Source: Papio anubis
Lineage: Eukaryota; Chordata; Mammalia; Primates; Cercopithecidae
Direction of reading: 5' to 3'
Assembly (NCBI RefSeq): GCF_008728515.1
Contig: NC_044991.1
Coordinates: 39,636,968 to 39,700,967, forward strand
DNA length: 64,000 nt
Shown here in pieces: positions 35,540-46,994 of this stretch. Numbering within the stretch: position 1 is the first letter of the stretch; the number at the start of each line of letters is the position of its first letter. Under the pieces are notes generated by a model. That model had not been told where the DNA came from. It ran no database searches and saw only the letters and a program-made list of their open reading frames with translations. A program made the position numbers and the translations under genes.

Positions 35540-36919
35540 GTCTAAAGTGATACAACTCTTTCCACAAGCCAGACGCACACAAAACTTCTTTTCATCAACT
35601 GAATAATGAAATCTTCTGTATTTATTTAGATGTTGTTTCTACGTGTTTTGACTTTTTTTTGTCTTTTTTCCCTCTCTTATGGTGCTGACTTTTCTATGTG
35701 TTTTAGGTCCAGAAAAATAAGACAGCGTGTTCAGATTTTCAGAGAAACTGATAGATAAATTTGGGGCATGCTCCAAATCTGCTGTGTCTGAATTATGATT
35801 TGCAAAGCACCAGCCTGCCATTTACCTGACACTTCTACACTGAAGACAGTCCATTCCTTAAAACTATGTTTTGCAGCCCCAGCAGGTCCACCTACCTGCT
35901 ATGATGTCTCTTATTTCACTCAGCAGGGAAACTGAGTGTGCCCATGATGAACAAGCACAGTCCCCAATAATACAGCTGGATAGTTCATACTCTAGTCATA
36001 AAATTGATGCAAATGGTGAATGAGTCAATAAAAAACACATTCCATCTAAGCCAAATGAACCCAACATAAGACTGTAAATCTCCATCAACCAGGCATCAAC
36101 TCAAGAAAAGCTATCAAACATGATGCAGTATCTTAATAAATGTGAACATAAAATCTATCCCCTCCCGCCTCCGCAACCATCTTAGTCTCCTTTACTTAAA
36201 CTGCAGACGTCCAATTCCATATGCATTGCTCCACTTGGCCCTTGTTGTGCGATCTCTGCCTTTTTAACACTGGCTCCTAGCCAAGTGGCCCGGGCATGTT
36301 AGGATTCTGCACAATGCAGAGTGCCTGGTACCACCAGATGGGCAGGGCCCAACTCCCAGGAACCCCATGCCCACAGACTATGGTGCCAATTACGTCTACT
36401 GAGGCCGTGAGAACATGCAGCCATGCCAAAGGAAAGGGCATAGGGAGAGGAGAGTGGGGGGTGAGGTCTGAAATTGGACAGCATGTACACTCAAGGAGCC
36501 ACAAAATCAGATGGGCCTGAGGAGTCCAGCCCACCCCCATGGTGGCTAGCACAGGCTGACTGGCATCCAGAGCCTGGCTAACCTGTGTGGGTCAGAGGAA
36601 AACACTGCCAAGGTCCTCATGGAGCCCCAGGGTTGCCCTGACTTAATTCTGGAGAGTGGCCTGAAGAGACTGATGTCTCTCGTCTCCCACACTGCACAGA
36701 CCCAGGTGTGACCCAGCCACCTGTCCTCTTCTAGGACAGAGCGCAGGGCTGGGGCTGAAGGAGGAATGCCACTGACTACCCAGCCCCCACAGCCTCCCAT
36801 CTGTGTCTCCACAACCACTCCAAAACACCTTCACAGTCTGTAGAATGTTTCTAAAACAAAACTTAAAATAGGAAACAAGCCTGGCTTTGAAAGTGGGAGG
36901 AAAAAAAAACTTCCCACAA
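35540..36919. other. Unique DNA, possible MIR-like bits
   Basis: A splice-like pattern at 35895-35980 on the minus strand overlaps a MIR-like 'actcagtttccc' phrase and was not accepted as an exon. Minus-strand frames at 36277-36966 overlap and lack distinctive content. Confidence 0.35.
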
Positions 36920-37640
36920 GAAAACGACCAGGCCCAGACAGTTTTACGGACACATTCTACCAACATTCAAAGAACACATCGTTCTAAGCAGATATGTTCT
37001 TCCAAAGCAACAGAAAAAAGAAAGAGATCCTCCCAACTCATTAATTTTATGAGGATAATATTAATTCAATTACAAAACTAAATAGCAATAGAACAAAAAA
37101 GGAAAATGATAATCTAAGCTCACTTCTACATAGATACAAAACTCCTAAACAAAGTATTAACAAACTAAAATCTGGCAAAATGATGATATACTATGACCAA
37201 ATCTGACTTTTGTCAAGAAATGCAAAGAGAGTTTAACATTAGAAAATTAATCACTACATCAACAAGTGAAGAGGGAGGAGGACCATGTGGCTGCCTGAAC
37301 AAATGAGCATCACTCAGGAGCCACACATGCTAACTGCCCTCAAGAAACTAGGACAGAAAAAAAAACCAAACTTGCTCAAACCTGGTAAAAAAGGATTTAT
37401 TGAAACAAAATAAACTTATAGCAGTCACCATCTGGATGGTGAAACAATAGAAGCATTGTCTCTAAAATTAGGACAGTCTGTTCGTGCCATGTCTGTTAGC
37501 ATTATACTAAAGTACTCAACAGTGCAGTAAGACAAGAAAAGGAAATAAAAGGCATAGGGGTTATCATGCCAGAAGCAACACTGTCATTATTCTCAGATGG
37601 CATGACTATCTACATGGAAATTCCAAATTCGCCAAGCTGG
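36920..37640 (+). repeat. Ancient L1M ORF2 (reverse-transcriptase region) fragment
   Basis: 'ggcccagacagttttacgga', 'agatacaaaactcctaaaca', 'aggaaataaaaggcatag' and 'cattattctcagatggcatg' trace the ORF2 reverse-transcriptase region in plus orientation. About 150 bases (roughly 37262-37410) do not fit and may be an insertion. The fragment ends abruptly where an ERVK LTR begins. Confidence 0.75.
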
Positions 37641-38229
37641 AATTTCCTAACCCTAGCAAGCGGCGGTCGGGGGGCAGGTGGTGCACGGCACTGCAGGAGA
37701 CTAGGGCATGTTTCATCCTTATCTACATCTGCATAAGGCAGACACTCCCAAGGCCACCATTTTAGAGGCCCATGCTGGGAATGCATTATTTTCCCTGGGC
37801 TATTAATTATTAATATTCCTTACTGGGGAAAGAATTCAGTGATATTTCTCTTATCTGTTTTCAATAATAAGAGAAATATGGCTCTGTCCTGCCCGGCCCT
37901 GCCCACAGGCAGCCAGACTTTAAGGTTATCTCCCTTGTTCCCTGAAAATCACTGTTATCCTGTTCTTAAGGTGCCCAGAGTTCATATTGTTCAAACACAC
38001 AAGCTCTACAAACAATTTGTGCAGTTAACACAATCATCACAGGATCCTGAGGCAACATACATCCTCAGCTTACGAAGATGACAGGATTAAGAGATTAAAG
38101 ACAGGCATAGGAAATCACAAGAGTATTGACTGGGGAAGTGATAAATGTCCATGAAATCTTCACAATTTATGTACTTCTGCCATGGCTTCAGCTGGTCCCT
38201 CCGTTCAGGGTCCCTGACCTCCCGCAACA
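37641..38229 (-). mobile_element. Truncated ERVK-type (class II) endogenous retroviral LTR
   Basis: The 5' edge of the LTR is at the right: 'gggtccctgacctcccgcaa' before 38229 is the complement of a typical 'TGTTGCGGGAAG...' start. Leftward come 'gtccatgaaatcttcacaat', 'ggaaatcacaagagtattga', 'catcctcagcttacgaagat' and 'ttccctgaaaatcactgtta', all characteristic of HERVK-related LTRs. The 3' part (promoter, polyadenylation region and end) is missing, and no internal retroviral genes are present. The subfamily is not certain. Confidence 0.75.
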
Positions 38230-39482
38230 CAAATGCAACAGAGATGCATTTGAAGGAAAAAGATTAAAACAGAATAAATTAGACAAATATTTCCTGAAAA
38301 TCTTATGAAGGTAATTCAGGGGCAAAAGCTAAGTTTATCTTCTCTAAGGAAGGAGGCCTACTTTCGAAAAGATTTTCTGCAGGTAGGTGCAAATGAGCTT
38401 ACCTAGTTAGTATTAAGTATATTTTATGTCTGATCTACATTTATGTTGTTATGAAATGTTGTCTTAACAGTCAGTACTGGAAAACCAATTGGTCATTTTC
38501 CTCCCTACTAAGTGATACACTTTTTCAAAGTTATACTAGAGTCTTAAAAATAAAAATGATTACAGGTATAGCCTGAGTGTGGCATATACTCTACTAGATC
38601 TAGTGCTTTACAAACTAGCCATGGTCTTCAGGCAAATCCCAGAAGAAACTCTGACGTTATTTACATGTAAGAAACACATCCAAACAGTTCTCCTTTTATA
38701 CCAGTGAGGCTGATATCCAAGCTCTGAAGAAAATCATTACCTGTTTGTTCTGTAAGGAATCTTAAAAACTGCTCCCCTTACTGCCTCAGGCTTTTAACTG
38801 AGTAAATGTGACTGTATTTTGATAAATGGTGATAACAATATCAGACTCAAGAATCAGATTTCTAGAATGTCAACAGATTTTAGTTGCCTAAAATGTCCCA
38901 ACTCTGACAAAATAAATTATTATGACAAATGACTAAAAATGCCTTGCCACAGAATTACATAAAAGCAAGTGTCTTAAGTCACAGCTACCACGAGAGGCTG
39001 GACTGCTGTCACCAAGGGAGGCAGGAGGGGCACGCCCAGCGGGGAAACAGCAGCTGTCCCTCTTCTGCCATGTGTGGCAGCAGTATCACTCGGAGGCTTG
39101 ACTCACCCCTTGCAGTCTAAGGAACTCTTCATCTGGAGAAAGAGCTGAATCCACAAACTATGCTCTGGTAACCACAAACAACGCCTTTTTCCACAACTTC
39201 GGTCCTCAAAATTACTAGGTTTGCCATAATGTGACATTCTACTATTCCCATTTCATGTAAAGGTTCCAGTCATTCCAGCCACTCCAACTGATGGGAGATT
39301 TCAGTGGCTAATTCCCAAGACGCCATATTTTAAGGACTCACTCACAAAAACTGGCCTAGGCCAGGCCTTTAGATCTGCACTAATAAGAGGAACTCTCACT
39401 AATACACTTTTAGAAAGTAGGGTAGGGGGAGATGTGCAGAAATACATGAATAATCAAGATATATATATCTATGTAAAGACAG
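38230..39482. other. Unique DNA, nothing recognised
   Basis: AT-rich to moderate sequence beside the LTR. No named repeat, splice-supported exon or structured RNA was seen. Confidence 0.4.
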
Positions 39483-39491
39483 GCATACTTT

Positions 39492-39511
39492 ATATATATA
39501 TATATATATTT
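39492..39511. repeat. (TA)n microsatellite
   Basis: A TA dinucleotide run, with shorter TA-rich stretches on either side, lies about 30 bases before a Tigger-type element. Confidence 0.85.
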
Positions 39512-39539
39512 GTGTATATAGAAATATACACAAAAAATA

Positions 39540-39752
39540 GACAATCCCCAACTTATGAGATTTTTCAACTTTAAGATGGTGTGCAAGTGATAAGCATTCT
39601 GTGCACTCCTTGACTTAGGATGAGGTTATATCCTGATAAACCCATTGTAAGTTGAAAACATACGAGGTCAAAAATGCACTTTCGACTTCTGGTATTTCAA
39701 TTCATTATGGCTCTATCGAAACGAAACCTCATCCTAAGTCTAGGAGCACCTG
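39540..39752. mobile_element. MER8-like TcMar-Tigger MITE
   Basis: 'acaatccccaacttatgag', 'ttcaactttaagatggtg', 'aacccattgtaagttgaaaa' and the end 'tcctaagtctaggagcacct' follow MER8. TA dinucleotides sit at both outer edges (39538-39539 and 39753-39754), as expected for a Tigger target. The right half contains a long imperfect internal inverted repeat built around 'gacttaggatgaggtt'. Confidence 0.65.
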
Positions 39753-40760
39753 TACAAAACAGGGAGACCACGCTCCCACAAGGAAGGACAAAGGTCTGTA
39801 GCTCTCTGCTCAGGGCAGAAGGTGTGGCAAGTCAGGCTTTTGGTCCAGCCTCCAGCCAAGGCAGAGGACAAAGCTACCACTCCCCCAACATGCCTAACTC
39901 TGGATTCTTATATGGGCCAAAGGGAACATAAAATAAGTTCTCCTTAACTTAGAGAGGGCTAATTAATAGCTGTATCTTTCTCTTGAACTACAAGCCAATC
40001 TCTTTTTGGGGATGTTATGAACCTAGAGGGGTGTGTGTGTGCATGTATATGCATAACATATTAGATAGAACCATACAAAACTGAAGTATTTGTAATAAAA
40101 ATGGTCAAAAGGTAGCAAATTCATATGGTTCAACTTAATATAATCTATATAGCATTGCAGAGTACACGTTATCAAAATTATATATTGGCAATAATATACA
40201 TGTATTACATAGATGATTGTTGCCCTAAATGCAGCTCTTTGCTCCATAGTTCTAATTTTTCCAAATGTAAATATGTCTCCCCCTCATTATCCTGTATATC
40301 CTCCCTCTGGAATCCCAGGCTGTATCATCCCACACAGCCCCACCAAGTGCCAGCACTTGCAGGGATGGCTGCCTCTGGTTGCCACACTGGCCCTTGAAGG
40401 TCACTGCCACCTGGAGGTAACACCACCCTATCGTCATACAGTCCTAGTGCTTTTTTTTCAGAAATATGAAAGAATTCTCCAATTAACTTCACTAATTAAT
40501 AAAAACAGATCTCCAGCTTTTTATCCAAAATAAATATCTTTAATAAAGTAATATTACTGGAACCTTCAAAGCTCATTGTTCTTCCTGAATATTTTTAAAG
40601 AAATAAACCCAAAATTGAGTAGGATAAACTGGTAAAGACTGGTTAAGAAAAACCTAACTCTAATCTTAAATTGAACCTAAAAACATTTGGTTTTCTTTGG
40701 CTGTTCCCCAAGAGGCTCCCAAACCCGTTTCCTTTTAAACCCAGACAGAGCCCATCTTTT
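39753..40760. other. Unique DNA, nothing recognised
   Basis: Contains a short TG run (40029-40042) and AT-rich stretches. A plus-strand frame of 106 codons at 40213-40533 has no supporting signals. Confidence 0.4.
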
Positions 40761-41053
40761 TTTTTTTTTTTGAGACGGAGTCTGGCTCTGTCACCCAGGC
40801 TGGAGTGCAGTGGCCGGATCTCAGCTCACTGCAAGCTCCGCCTCCTGGGTTCACGCCATTCTCCCACCTCAGCCTCCCAAGTAGCTGGGACCACAGGCGC
40901 CCGCCACCTCGCCCGGCTAATTTTTTGTATTTTTTAGTAGAGACGGGGTTTCACTGTGTTAGCCAGCATGGTCTTGATCTCCTGACCTCGTGATCCGCCC
41001 GTCTCGGCCTCCCAAAGTGCTGGGATTACAGGCTTGAGCCACCGCGCCCGGCC
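40761..41053 (-). mobile_element. Young AluY (Old World monkey type), antisense
   Basis: A full-length, low-divergence Alu. The complement of the right arm reads 'gagatccggccactgcactc' and the left end 'gccgggcgcggtggctcaag'. Perfect 14-bp target duplications 'agagcccatctttt' flank it (40747-40760 and 41054-41067). The 'atccggccactg' variant is the one I associate with cercopithecid AluYR copies. Confidence 0.93.
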
Positions 41054-41367
41054 AGAGCCCATCTTTTGGCTACATTTTCCTACGTCTTTTTACCTTCTAA
41101 ATCTTTAATCCTGGACTGTCAAATACCATATTTTTTTTTCCGTTTAAAGGAGAATTCTAACCAATTTCTCCACGTCCACTGGCACCCTCTGTAGACTGAG
41201 TTTTTAATCCAGATGCAATGGCTGGTTAATTAGAAGTTCTAGATGATTACATTTAGCTTAAGCTCTAAGTTTTCTGAGGGGATAGTCCAAAAGATTAAAG
41301 TAACAAGAACTCTTGCAATCAAAAACCCAAAAGTAAATAAACTGGTTCCATTACAGAAGATGAACCA

Positions 41368-42395
41368 CAGTCGACCTTTGAATAACACAGGTTTGAATTG
41401 TGAGAGTCTACTATGTGTAATTTTTTCAATAAATATGCTGGAAAATGTTTTAGAGATATGAGACAATTTGAAAATTTGCAAACTGTGTAGCCTAGAAACA
41501 AGGAAAAATTGAGAAAAAGTTAGGTAGGTCATAAATTTACTATGTATAAACTATACATAGATACTAGTCTATTTTTGTCACTTACTGCCATAACATATAT
41601 ACAAATCTATTATAAAAAGTTAAAATTTACTAAAAACTTATACACAGACTGTACATGGCACCATTTGCAGTCAAGAAAAATGTAAACACGTGTAAAGATG
41701 CAGTATTAAATCATACTAGCTGCACCAAACTAACTGTGCTACATACTGTACCACTGTAATCACTTTGTAGCCACTTCCTGTTACTACTATGGTGAACTTA
41801 ACTGTTGCAAGAATCCACTGAAAACACCATGTGACGCTAATTATCTCCCGCGTAAGCAGTCCTCTCTCCAGTAAACTGTAGACTGCAGTAAAAAGTGACC
41901 TCTCCTGGTTCTTGTGTGTTTTTCACGGTGTTTGATACAATACCTTGAACCTTGAATAACACCGTGAAACCCATACAAAGTGCCACTAATGACACTGGAG
42001 GTGCTCCCAAGAAGCAGAGTGAAGTTACGACATTCCAAGGAAAAGCTGAATTGCTTGATTGCTTGATGTGTACCTCAGGCTGAGGTCTGCAGCTGTGGTG
42101 CCCCACCATTTCATGATAAGTGAATCCAGCATAAGAACCATCATTAAAAAAAAAGAAAGAAAGAAAAGAAAATTCATGAAGCCATTGCTACAGCTATGCA
42201 AGAAAACATGAAAATCTTACCTTTTTTGCAAAATACAAAATATGTTTTAATCGACTATTTATGTTACCAGTAAGGCTTCTCTGGTCAACAGTAGGCTAGC
42301 AGTAGGGACGTTTTTGAGGAGTCAAAAGTTTTACTTGGATTTTCCACTTAGTGGGGAGTAGGCACCCCTGACCTCCACATTGTTCGAGTCAAGTG
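41368..42395 (+). mobile_element. Tigger-type (Tigger3-like) DNA transposon with transposase remnant
   Basis: Left end 'cagtcgacctttgaataaca' and right end 'cattgttcgagtcaagtg' are inverted repeats, with TA directly after the right end. 'caaaatatgttttaatcgac' and 'ggcttctctggtcaacagta' fit the Tigger right part. Between about 41990 and 42200 the plus strand keeps traces of the transposase N-terminal helix-turn-helix region (for example 'gctgaggtctgcagctgtgg' and 'aatccagcataagaaccatc'), broken by indels and stops. The element is non-functional, about 1.03 kb, an internally deleted copy of a larger autonomous family. Confidence 0.75.
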
Positions 42396-43524
42396 TACTC
42401 TTTTACTTAAATTGAAATTTACACCACCACAGGTTGGCCTATCTTGCTATTTTTAAAAGACTGTGTTATCTCCCTTCTAAAAACCTTTCAGGACAAACAA
42501 TAAAGGAAAAATAAAGCCCTAAATGCCTCAGTCAGTTCAGATTTACTCCTTCTACGAGTTAGAAAGCAGACCCCGGACAAGTCCATGGGCCTCCCATGAG
42601 ACCCAGCAGCCACCTGCGTGGTGGTATGTGTCTCCTGGTGAGAGTCGGACCCCAGTGAGGAGGGCCAGTGTGACACGATGCTGCTTCCCCAACCAGTCAG
42701 ACCCCACGTGCCACAAACCTGCATCCAGACACACTGTGGAGCTCAAGTTCCCTCCTCAGTCTTAAAACATTATTTCCCCTTTCTGAGAAGTGGGGAAATG
42801 TTACAGCCTTTTCTTTTTAAGGAGAGAATCCAAATGCTTCTGGGATATCAAAGGGTTCAGATCCTGAACCAATATTTGGAGGAAGTGCGTGAAACAGACC
42901 ACATGGGTTACATCTGCTGCAAAACACACGTGGTTCTAAACAGATGAAGAAGGCACCATTGAAACATGCTGGGTGTTGGTGATTCCAAATGCCTGAAAAG
43001 TAGTTTGAAGCTTCTAGCAAACCAAAAGCACAGCAGGATTGGCTTTTCCTTAGCACAAACTCTTAACAGTACAGTAAGTGGGTCCAACCTCAAATCACTC
43101 AATTTGTGTTTCAAACATGACATAAACTAAGCCCAAACAAGAGTCAGTGCCAATAACAGACTCCAGATACACCCTGAATGTCTGCATGCTGGAGACTCAG
43201 CACCCGAATCCTCCCAAGATAAAGCAGTGTGGGACACGAACCTGTTGTTTGCCCACAACATAAAGCCTATGAATGACAACCTGATGCATGAGCCTTTATG
43301 GGAAATGTTTCCATTTGAGTCCAAATAATTTGTCACTAGGGGTGCAAGTAAAACCAGCATTGCCAACTTTTGGCTAGTCATCATTTTATAGATTACATCC
43401 ACAGAAAATCCCAGAGTTTCATTTTAAACAATGGTTTCCATTTCTTACCCCACCATAATAGAAATGCCGATTGTCTGCCTTACTTTGTGGTTTGGTTTAA
43501 TTTAGCCTCCTCTTCTGACGTTTC
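42396..43524. other. Unique DNA, nothing recognised
   Basis: No named repeat. Several overlapping short frames lie on both strands at 42480-43120. None has a convincing splice pair. Confidence 0.4.
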
Positions 43525-43740
43525 TCAGTCGATGGCCATCCCACCCCAAATGCACCCGATCTCATCTGATGCTTCTCTGACCGTGAATGCTGTAGCCCAA
43601 TACACGGCCAGACACCACTTAGCAACCACCGTGGGACAGGGAGCCCACATAGGGAGCCTTCGAAAGGCCACATCCGAAGATGAAGCAGATATGCAGAAGA
43701 GCTCCCCAGCTGCTAGGGTGGGTGGGGAGGCTGACTCAGC
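43525..43740 (-). CDS. CpG-retaining reading frame, possible terminal exon or retrocopy (unidentified)
   Basis: On the minus strand, an acceptor-like 'gatggtgtgctgcag' ends at 43741. It is followed by a phase-0 frame of 71 codons closed by TGA at 43525-43527. The peptide includes 'SSSDVAFRRLPMWAPC' and 'REASDEIGCIWGGMAID'. About eight CpG dinucleotides survive in roughly 200 bases, far above the flanks, which suggests past or present constraint. The plus strand also has a 175-codon frame (43370-43897) over the same bases, so the coding strand is uncertain. It could be an alternative last exon for the exons at 45.9-46.6 kb, since the phase fits, an old processed pseudogene, or a conserved non-coding element. 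I do not recognise either product. Confidence 0.3.
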   Translation of the reverse strand, partial: AESASPPTLAAGELFCISASSSDVAFRRLPMWAPCPTVVAKWCLAVYWATAFTVREASDEIGCIWGGMAID

Positions 43741-45927
43741 CTGCAGCACACCATCAAAAACAGGGGCCCCAGTCAAGGGAGTGACCTGGGGGAGCAGGCA
43801 CCCTTCCACAAGGTCCCTGGAGTACAAGTTCAGGGACAGGGCTTGCTGTGTTCTGATCCTGGGGGAATGGGGTGGGGGTGGGGGGGACAGTGTATGACAG
43901 GAGTTGGTCACTACTCAGGAATGACACCCACTCAGGGGTAGACCAATGACAGATGCAGCAAAGGCAGAGTCCCAGCTGGCCCAGCCTAGTGACCAAAGTC
44001 AGGGTTGGTCCTCAGGTTGTCACTGAGATGCAAGCGGGGACAAGAAGGCCTGTGCAGCCTAGGATCTAGGAAAGGCCTGGGCACTGGAATCAGAGACTTC
44101 TTAAAAGCACTGGATAATAGACATTAGTTCATATCACCCATGTCATATCACCAAACACAGGGGTTTGGCTGAAGGGGCAGGAGTGTTGGCACCCAGTCTC
44201 TCCTTGGGGTATTGAAGGTATCACCTATTGAAAGAAATGTTCTAGGTGAAATAGGAAATTAGTTTTGCCTTGAGGAGAAATTTTTAAAGCTTCTCCAGGA
44301 CTTGGATGATTCATCAAAACTAATCCTCTTACCTGCTCCTCATCTGAGAAAGACACCAAGAGAAGGGGCCTCAGTGCTCCTAAAGGACAGCCTCACTGTG
44401 TCCCACCTAGAGGATGGCCTTGAACCTGGTTCCAAGCAGCACTGCAAGAGGTGATGTCCGTCAATTCCACCATCCTGGATCTGTGCTTCTTCAGAAGCCT
44501 ACATGCACGGGGGCCACGGAAATGAACAAAGGAAAAAAACCACTTATCCTAACTAGTCTCCTCTACCTGTAAAGAGTAGAGTCAATGAAAAGTCCTAAAA
44601 CTAGCTCCAAGCAGAAGGGAACTTGAGGTAAAAGAGAATTATCTCCATAGCAAGAAATCATCAGCACAGAATGTGGGGATTTATATTAATAAAAACAGCT
44701 TAAACACAACTCTCACAGCCATGCATGAGAACAAGAAGCCTGATAAAACAGTACCCCAGATCAGAGGAAATAAACAAACATACAAGTGGCTGGAAATGAG
44801 AAAACCAAAAAGGTTATTTGGTCCAAAAATACATATCTAGTACAGCCTTCTTGTTTCACAGGTTAGAAAACCAGGTCCTAAGAGGTTAAATGACTTGGCA
44901 AAATAATTTACTCTGTGTTTACCCAATAGACCCCCCTTTCTCATCCTGCCTTTCCTTTGACCCTAACAATGATGACGAAGTGTGGATAGGCCTCACAGTC
45001 ACCCCCATCTGACAGATGGTAAGCTAAAGCTTGCAGACCTTTGGGCCTTCCAGGTCACGTCTCCAGGAGACGGTGGAGTACAGGCTGGAGGTCAGGGCTC
45101 CTCAGGTCAGACCAGGCTCTGGATGAGAACCCAGACCATGCTGGGCTCTGGGCAGCTCACCTGCATGAAGGCAATGGAACATCTAAGAAGGACCAGCTCT
45201 ATCCACAACCATGCCATGTCGCAACAGGAAAGCAAAGTGAGGGTATAACCCACCCTTGAGGAGAGAACATCACGTGCTGCCGAAGACACTGAATGGTCTT
45301 CAGTGCAGTCTTCAAGAATGGGGATAACTATATGAGCAGAGAGAAACCTTACTCTAGAGAAGGTGCACGACTGAAGAACCAAGGTAAGTAACAGAATGTC
45401 CAGGGAAGACCAATGCAGAAAAAAACAGCCTAAGGCTTGACAAAGGAGGAATGGAGGGTACAGGCAGAAGATGAAGATGGGGACGTGAACCCAGGCTGAG
45501 GATCCTCCAAATCCTTTTCTGTACACCAGGGATCTGCTCCAGTCTCTGGACCAAAAACAGTGGGCAGCTCAACCAGCACAGACACCCACAGTCACTACCA
45601 TCCTGTCAGGTCCCTTCCAGGGAGGAATATTTCTAAAGGAAGCAGGACACGCTGTTGGGCTAGCTCATCCAATCAAACTGGAGAACCAAGCACTCAAGCA
45701 TTCATAGAAACCCTGGGAAGATTTTAACAAGGCGACATTTCTGAAGGAGCAAAAAGGTTTGGGGAAGAAAACAGCAATCTAAAAATAAAGCCTTTTAAAG
45801 TCACTAGGTGTACACCTATAAAGTCAGACACTACATGAAACAGCTCCTGAAATGCCAAGAGGACACCCACTAGAAAGAAAGAACAGTTGGCAGAGGAACA
45901 CAAAAAAGGCATCTTTTAAAGACTGAC
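43741..45927. other. Probable intronic DNA with weak splice-like sites
   Basis: Contains a MIR relic (44850-44935). Two minus-strand donor-like sites occur: 'CATGCAG/GTGAGC' at 45161/45160 and 'GAGCAG/GTAAGA' at 44333/44332. Their putative exons (45161-45198 and 44333-44379) are short and do not keep the reading phase of the neighbouring candidate exons, so I do not call them. Confidence 0.35.
44850..44935 (+). repeat. MIR SINE fragment
   Basis: 'tttcacaggttagaaaacca', 'gtcctaagaggttaaatgac' and 'ttggcaaaataatttactct' follow the middle of MIR. Confidence 0.5.
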
Positions 45928-46056
45928 CTCTGCAAAAGATGCCCGGAGGGCCAGGCTCGGCAGGAAGCCATGGGACAGCAGCAGAGGCTGTGGCGAGCCC
46001 CGGGAACAGCTCTCCAGCAGCCCCTTCTGGCCAAGGCCAAAGGAACAGAAGGAAGG
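45928..46056 (-). CDS. Candidate internal coding exon (unidentified protein)
   Basis: On the minus strand, a long pyrimidine tract ending 'ttccactttcccag' gives a strong acceptor at 46057-46058. A donor 'GCAGAG/GTCAGT' follows at 45928/45927. The 129-base exon is exactly 43 codons and reads in phase 0 from both sides. The peptide contains 'SFGLGQKGLLESCSRGSPQ' and 'LLLSHGFLPSLALRASFAE'. Codon third positions are G/C-rich and several CpGs are kept, unlike the flanking DNA. The upstream exon 46468-46578 also ends in phase 0, with a 411-base intron between. I do not recognise the protein. Alternative frames are open too, so the frame choice rests on phase consistency. Confidence 0.5.
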
Positions 46057-46467
46057 CTGGGAAAGTGGAAACCCAGGACAGGGAAGGGAAAGAGAACAGG
46101 TTAAAATGGTAATCCCATTACAGTGAGATCTGGTGACAGTCAAACCATGAGAGCCTTGCCAGATGCCTCTGATGAAACTGGTACCTTATGTGGCACAGTG
46201 AGGAGGGGAGTCTGTACACGAAAGGATTTGGAGGGGCTGAAGGAAGAAAAGATTCCAGAGTCCACACAGCTACTGGTAAAGTGGGTTCCGTGAGGGCCAT
46301 GTAAAGTCATGACTGTTCTATGCTTAGAGCAAGTCACAGTAGCGAAGTATCTGGCAAGCCTGTGCATCCCAAATATGTGCATTTGGGGGTTTTATTTCCA
46401 CCGGGGACCTGTGAAGACACAGTGGGCCCACTGCAACTTTATTAAAAAGCCTATGGGAGAGAATTAC

Positions 46468-46578
46468 CTTAATTATGGCATGTGTCTCCATTGTTAAGGT
46501 TTCGTTTTCATATGGGATCTTGGGTCGAGCTCCATGCTGATTTATGATCCAGTGATTCCATGGCAAATGAATAGCCAG
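46468..46578 (-). CDS. Candidate internal coding exon (unidentified protein)
   Basis: On the minus strand, 'cacgtgttttag' gives an acceptor at 46579-46580 and 'ATTAAG/GTAATT' a donor at 46468/46467. The 111-base exon is exactly 37 codons, phase 0 at both ends. It encodes 'LAIHLPWNHWIINQHG' followed by 'ARPKIPYENETLTMETH', with Trp, His and Asn residues that look like a conserved folded domain rather than random translation. The other two frames contain stops. The acceptor pyrimidine tract is modest; a better acceptor 38 bases upstream would not stay open. The exon is probably upstream of 45928-46056 in one transcript. The protein family was not recognised. Confidence 0.5.
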
Positions 46579-46994
46579 CTAAAACACGTGACAGAGACTG
46601 CTGCAGGAGCAAGGACAGTCTTGTTGACATCTGATCACGGGATCAGAGTCACTACTTCATCCTTGCTTCTCCCTCATCCCCCCGCCCCCACAACACACAC
46701 AAAGTACTTATGAAAATGACATCACATGTGTCCTTTGGTCACAAAGGCAAGAATTTCAAAACACAATTGCTAAAGTTTATGAGCTTATTCCTGTGCTAAT
46801 CCCTGTGGAGAGCACAAAAAAATACAAACAAGAACCCCTGGCTCAAGAAGTTTGGAAAGCGAAGACTTAACCACTGTAAAACAAAGATGAAAGACTGGTA
46901 ACAGTACACCACTGAACACTAGAGTCTCTAAGTACTCTAAGGAAAAACCCATACAGAATGGAGCTGATGAAGAAATATTTGTGGAAGAAGTTGG
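46579..46994. other. Probable intronic DNA
   Basis: Short unique stretch between the candidate exon and the next Alu, with a C-rich run near 46678. No other feature. Confidence 0.4.

Noticed and set aside
35890..35990. Apparent minus-strand exon ending 'ATAGCAG/GTAGGT'
   Set aside because: The segment resembles MIR ('actcagtttccc') and the acceptor is weak.
44333..45198. Two short minus-strand exon candidates (45161-45198 and 44333-44379)
   Set aside because: Donors are good, but acceptors are weak and the phases do not fit the neighbouring candidate exons. They are left as splice-like sites only.
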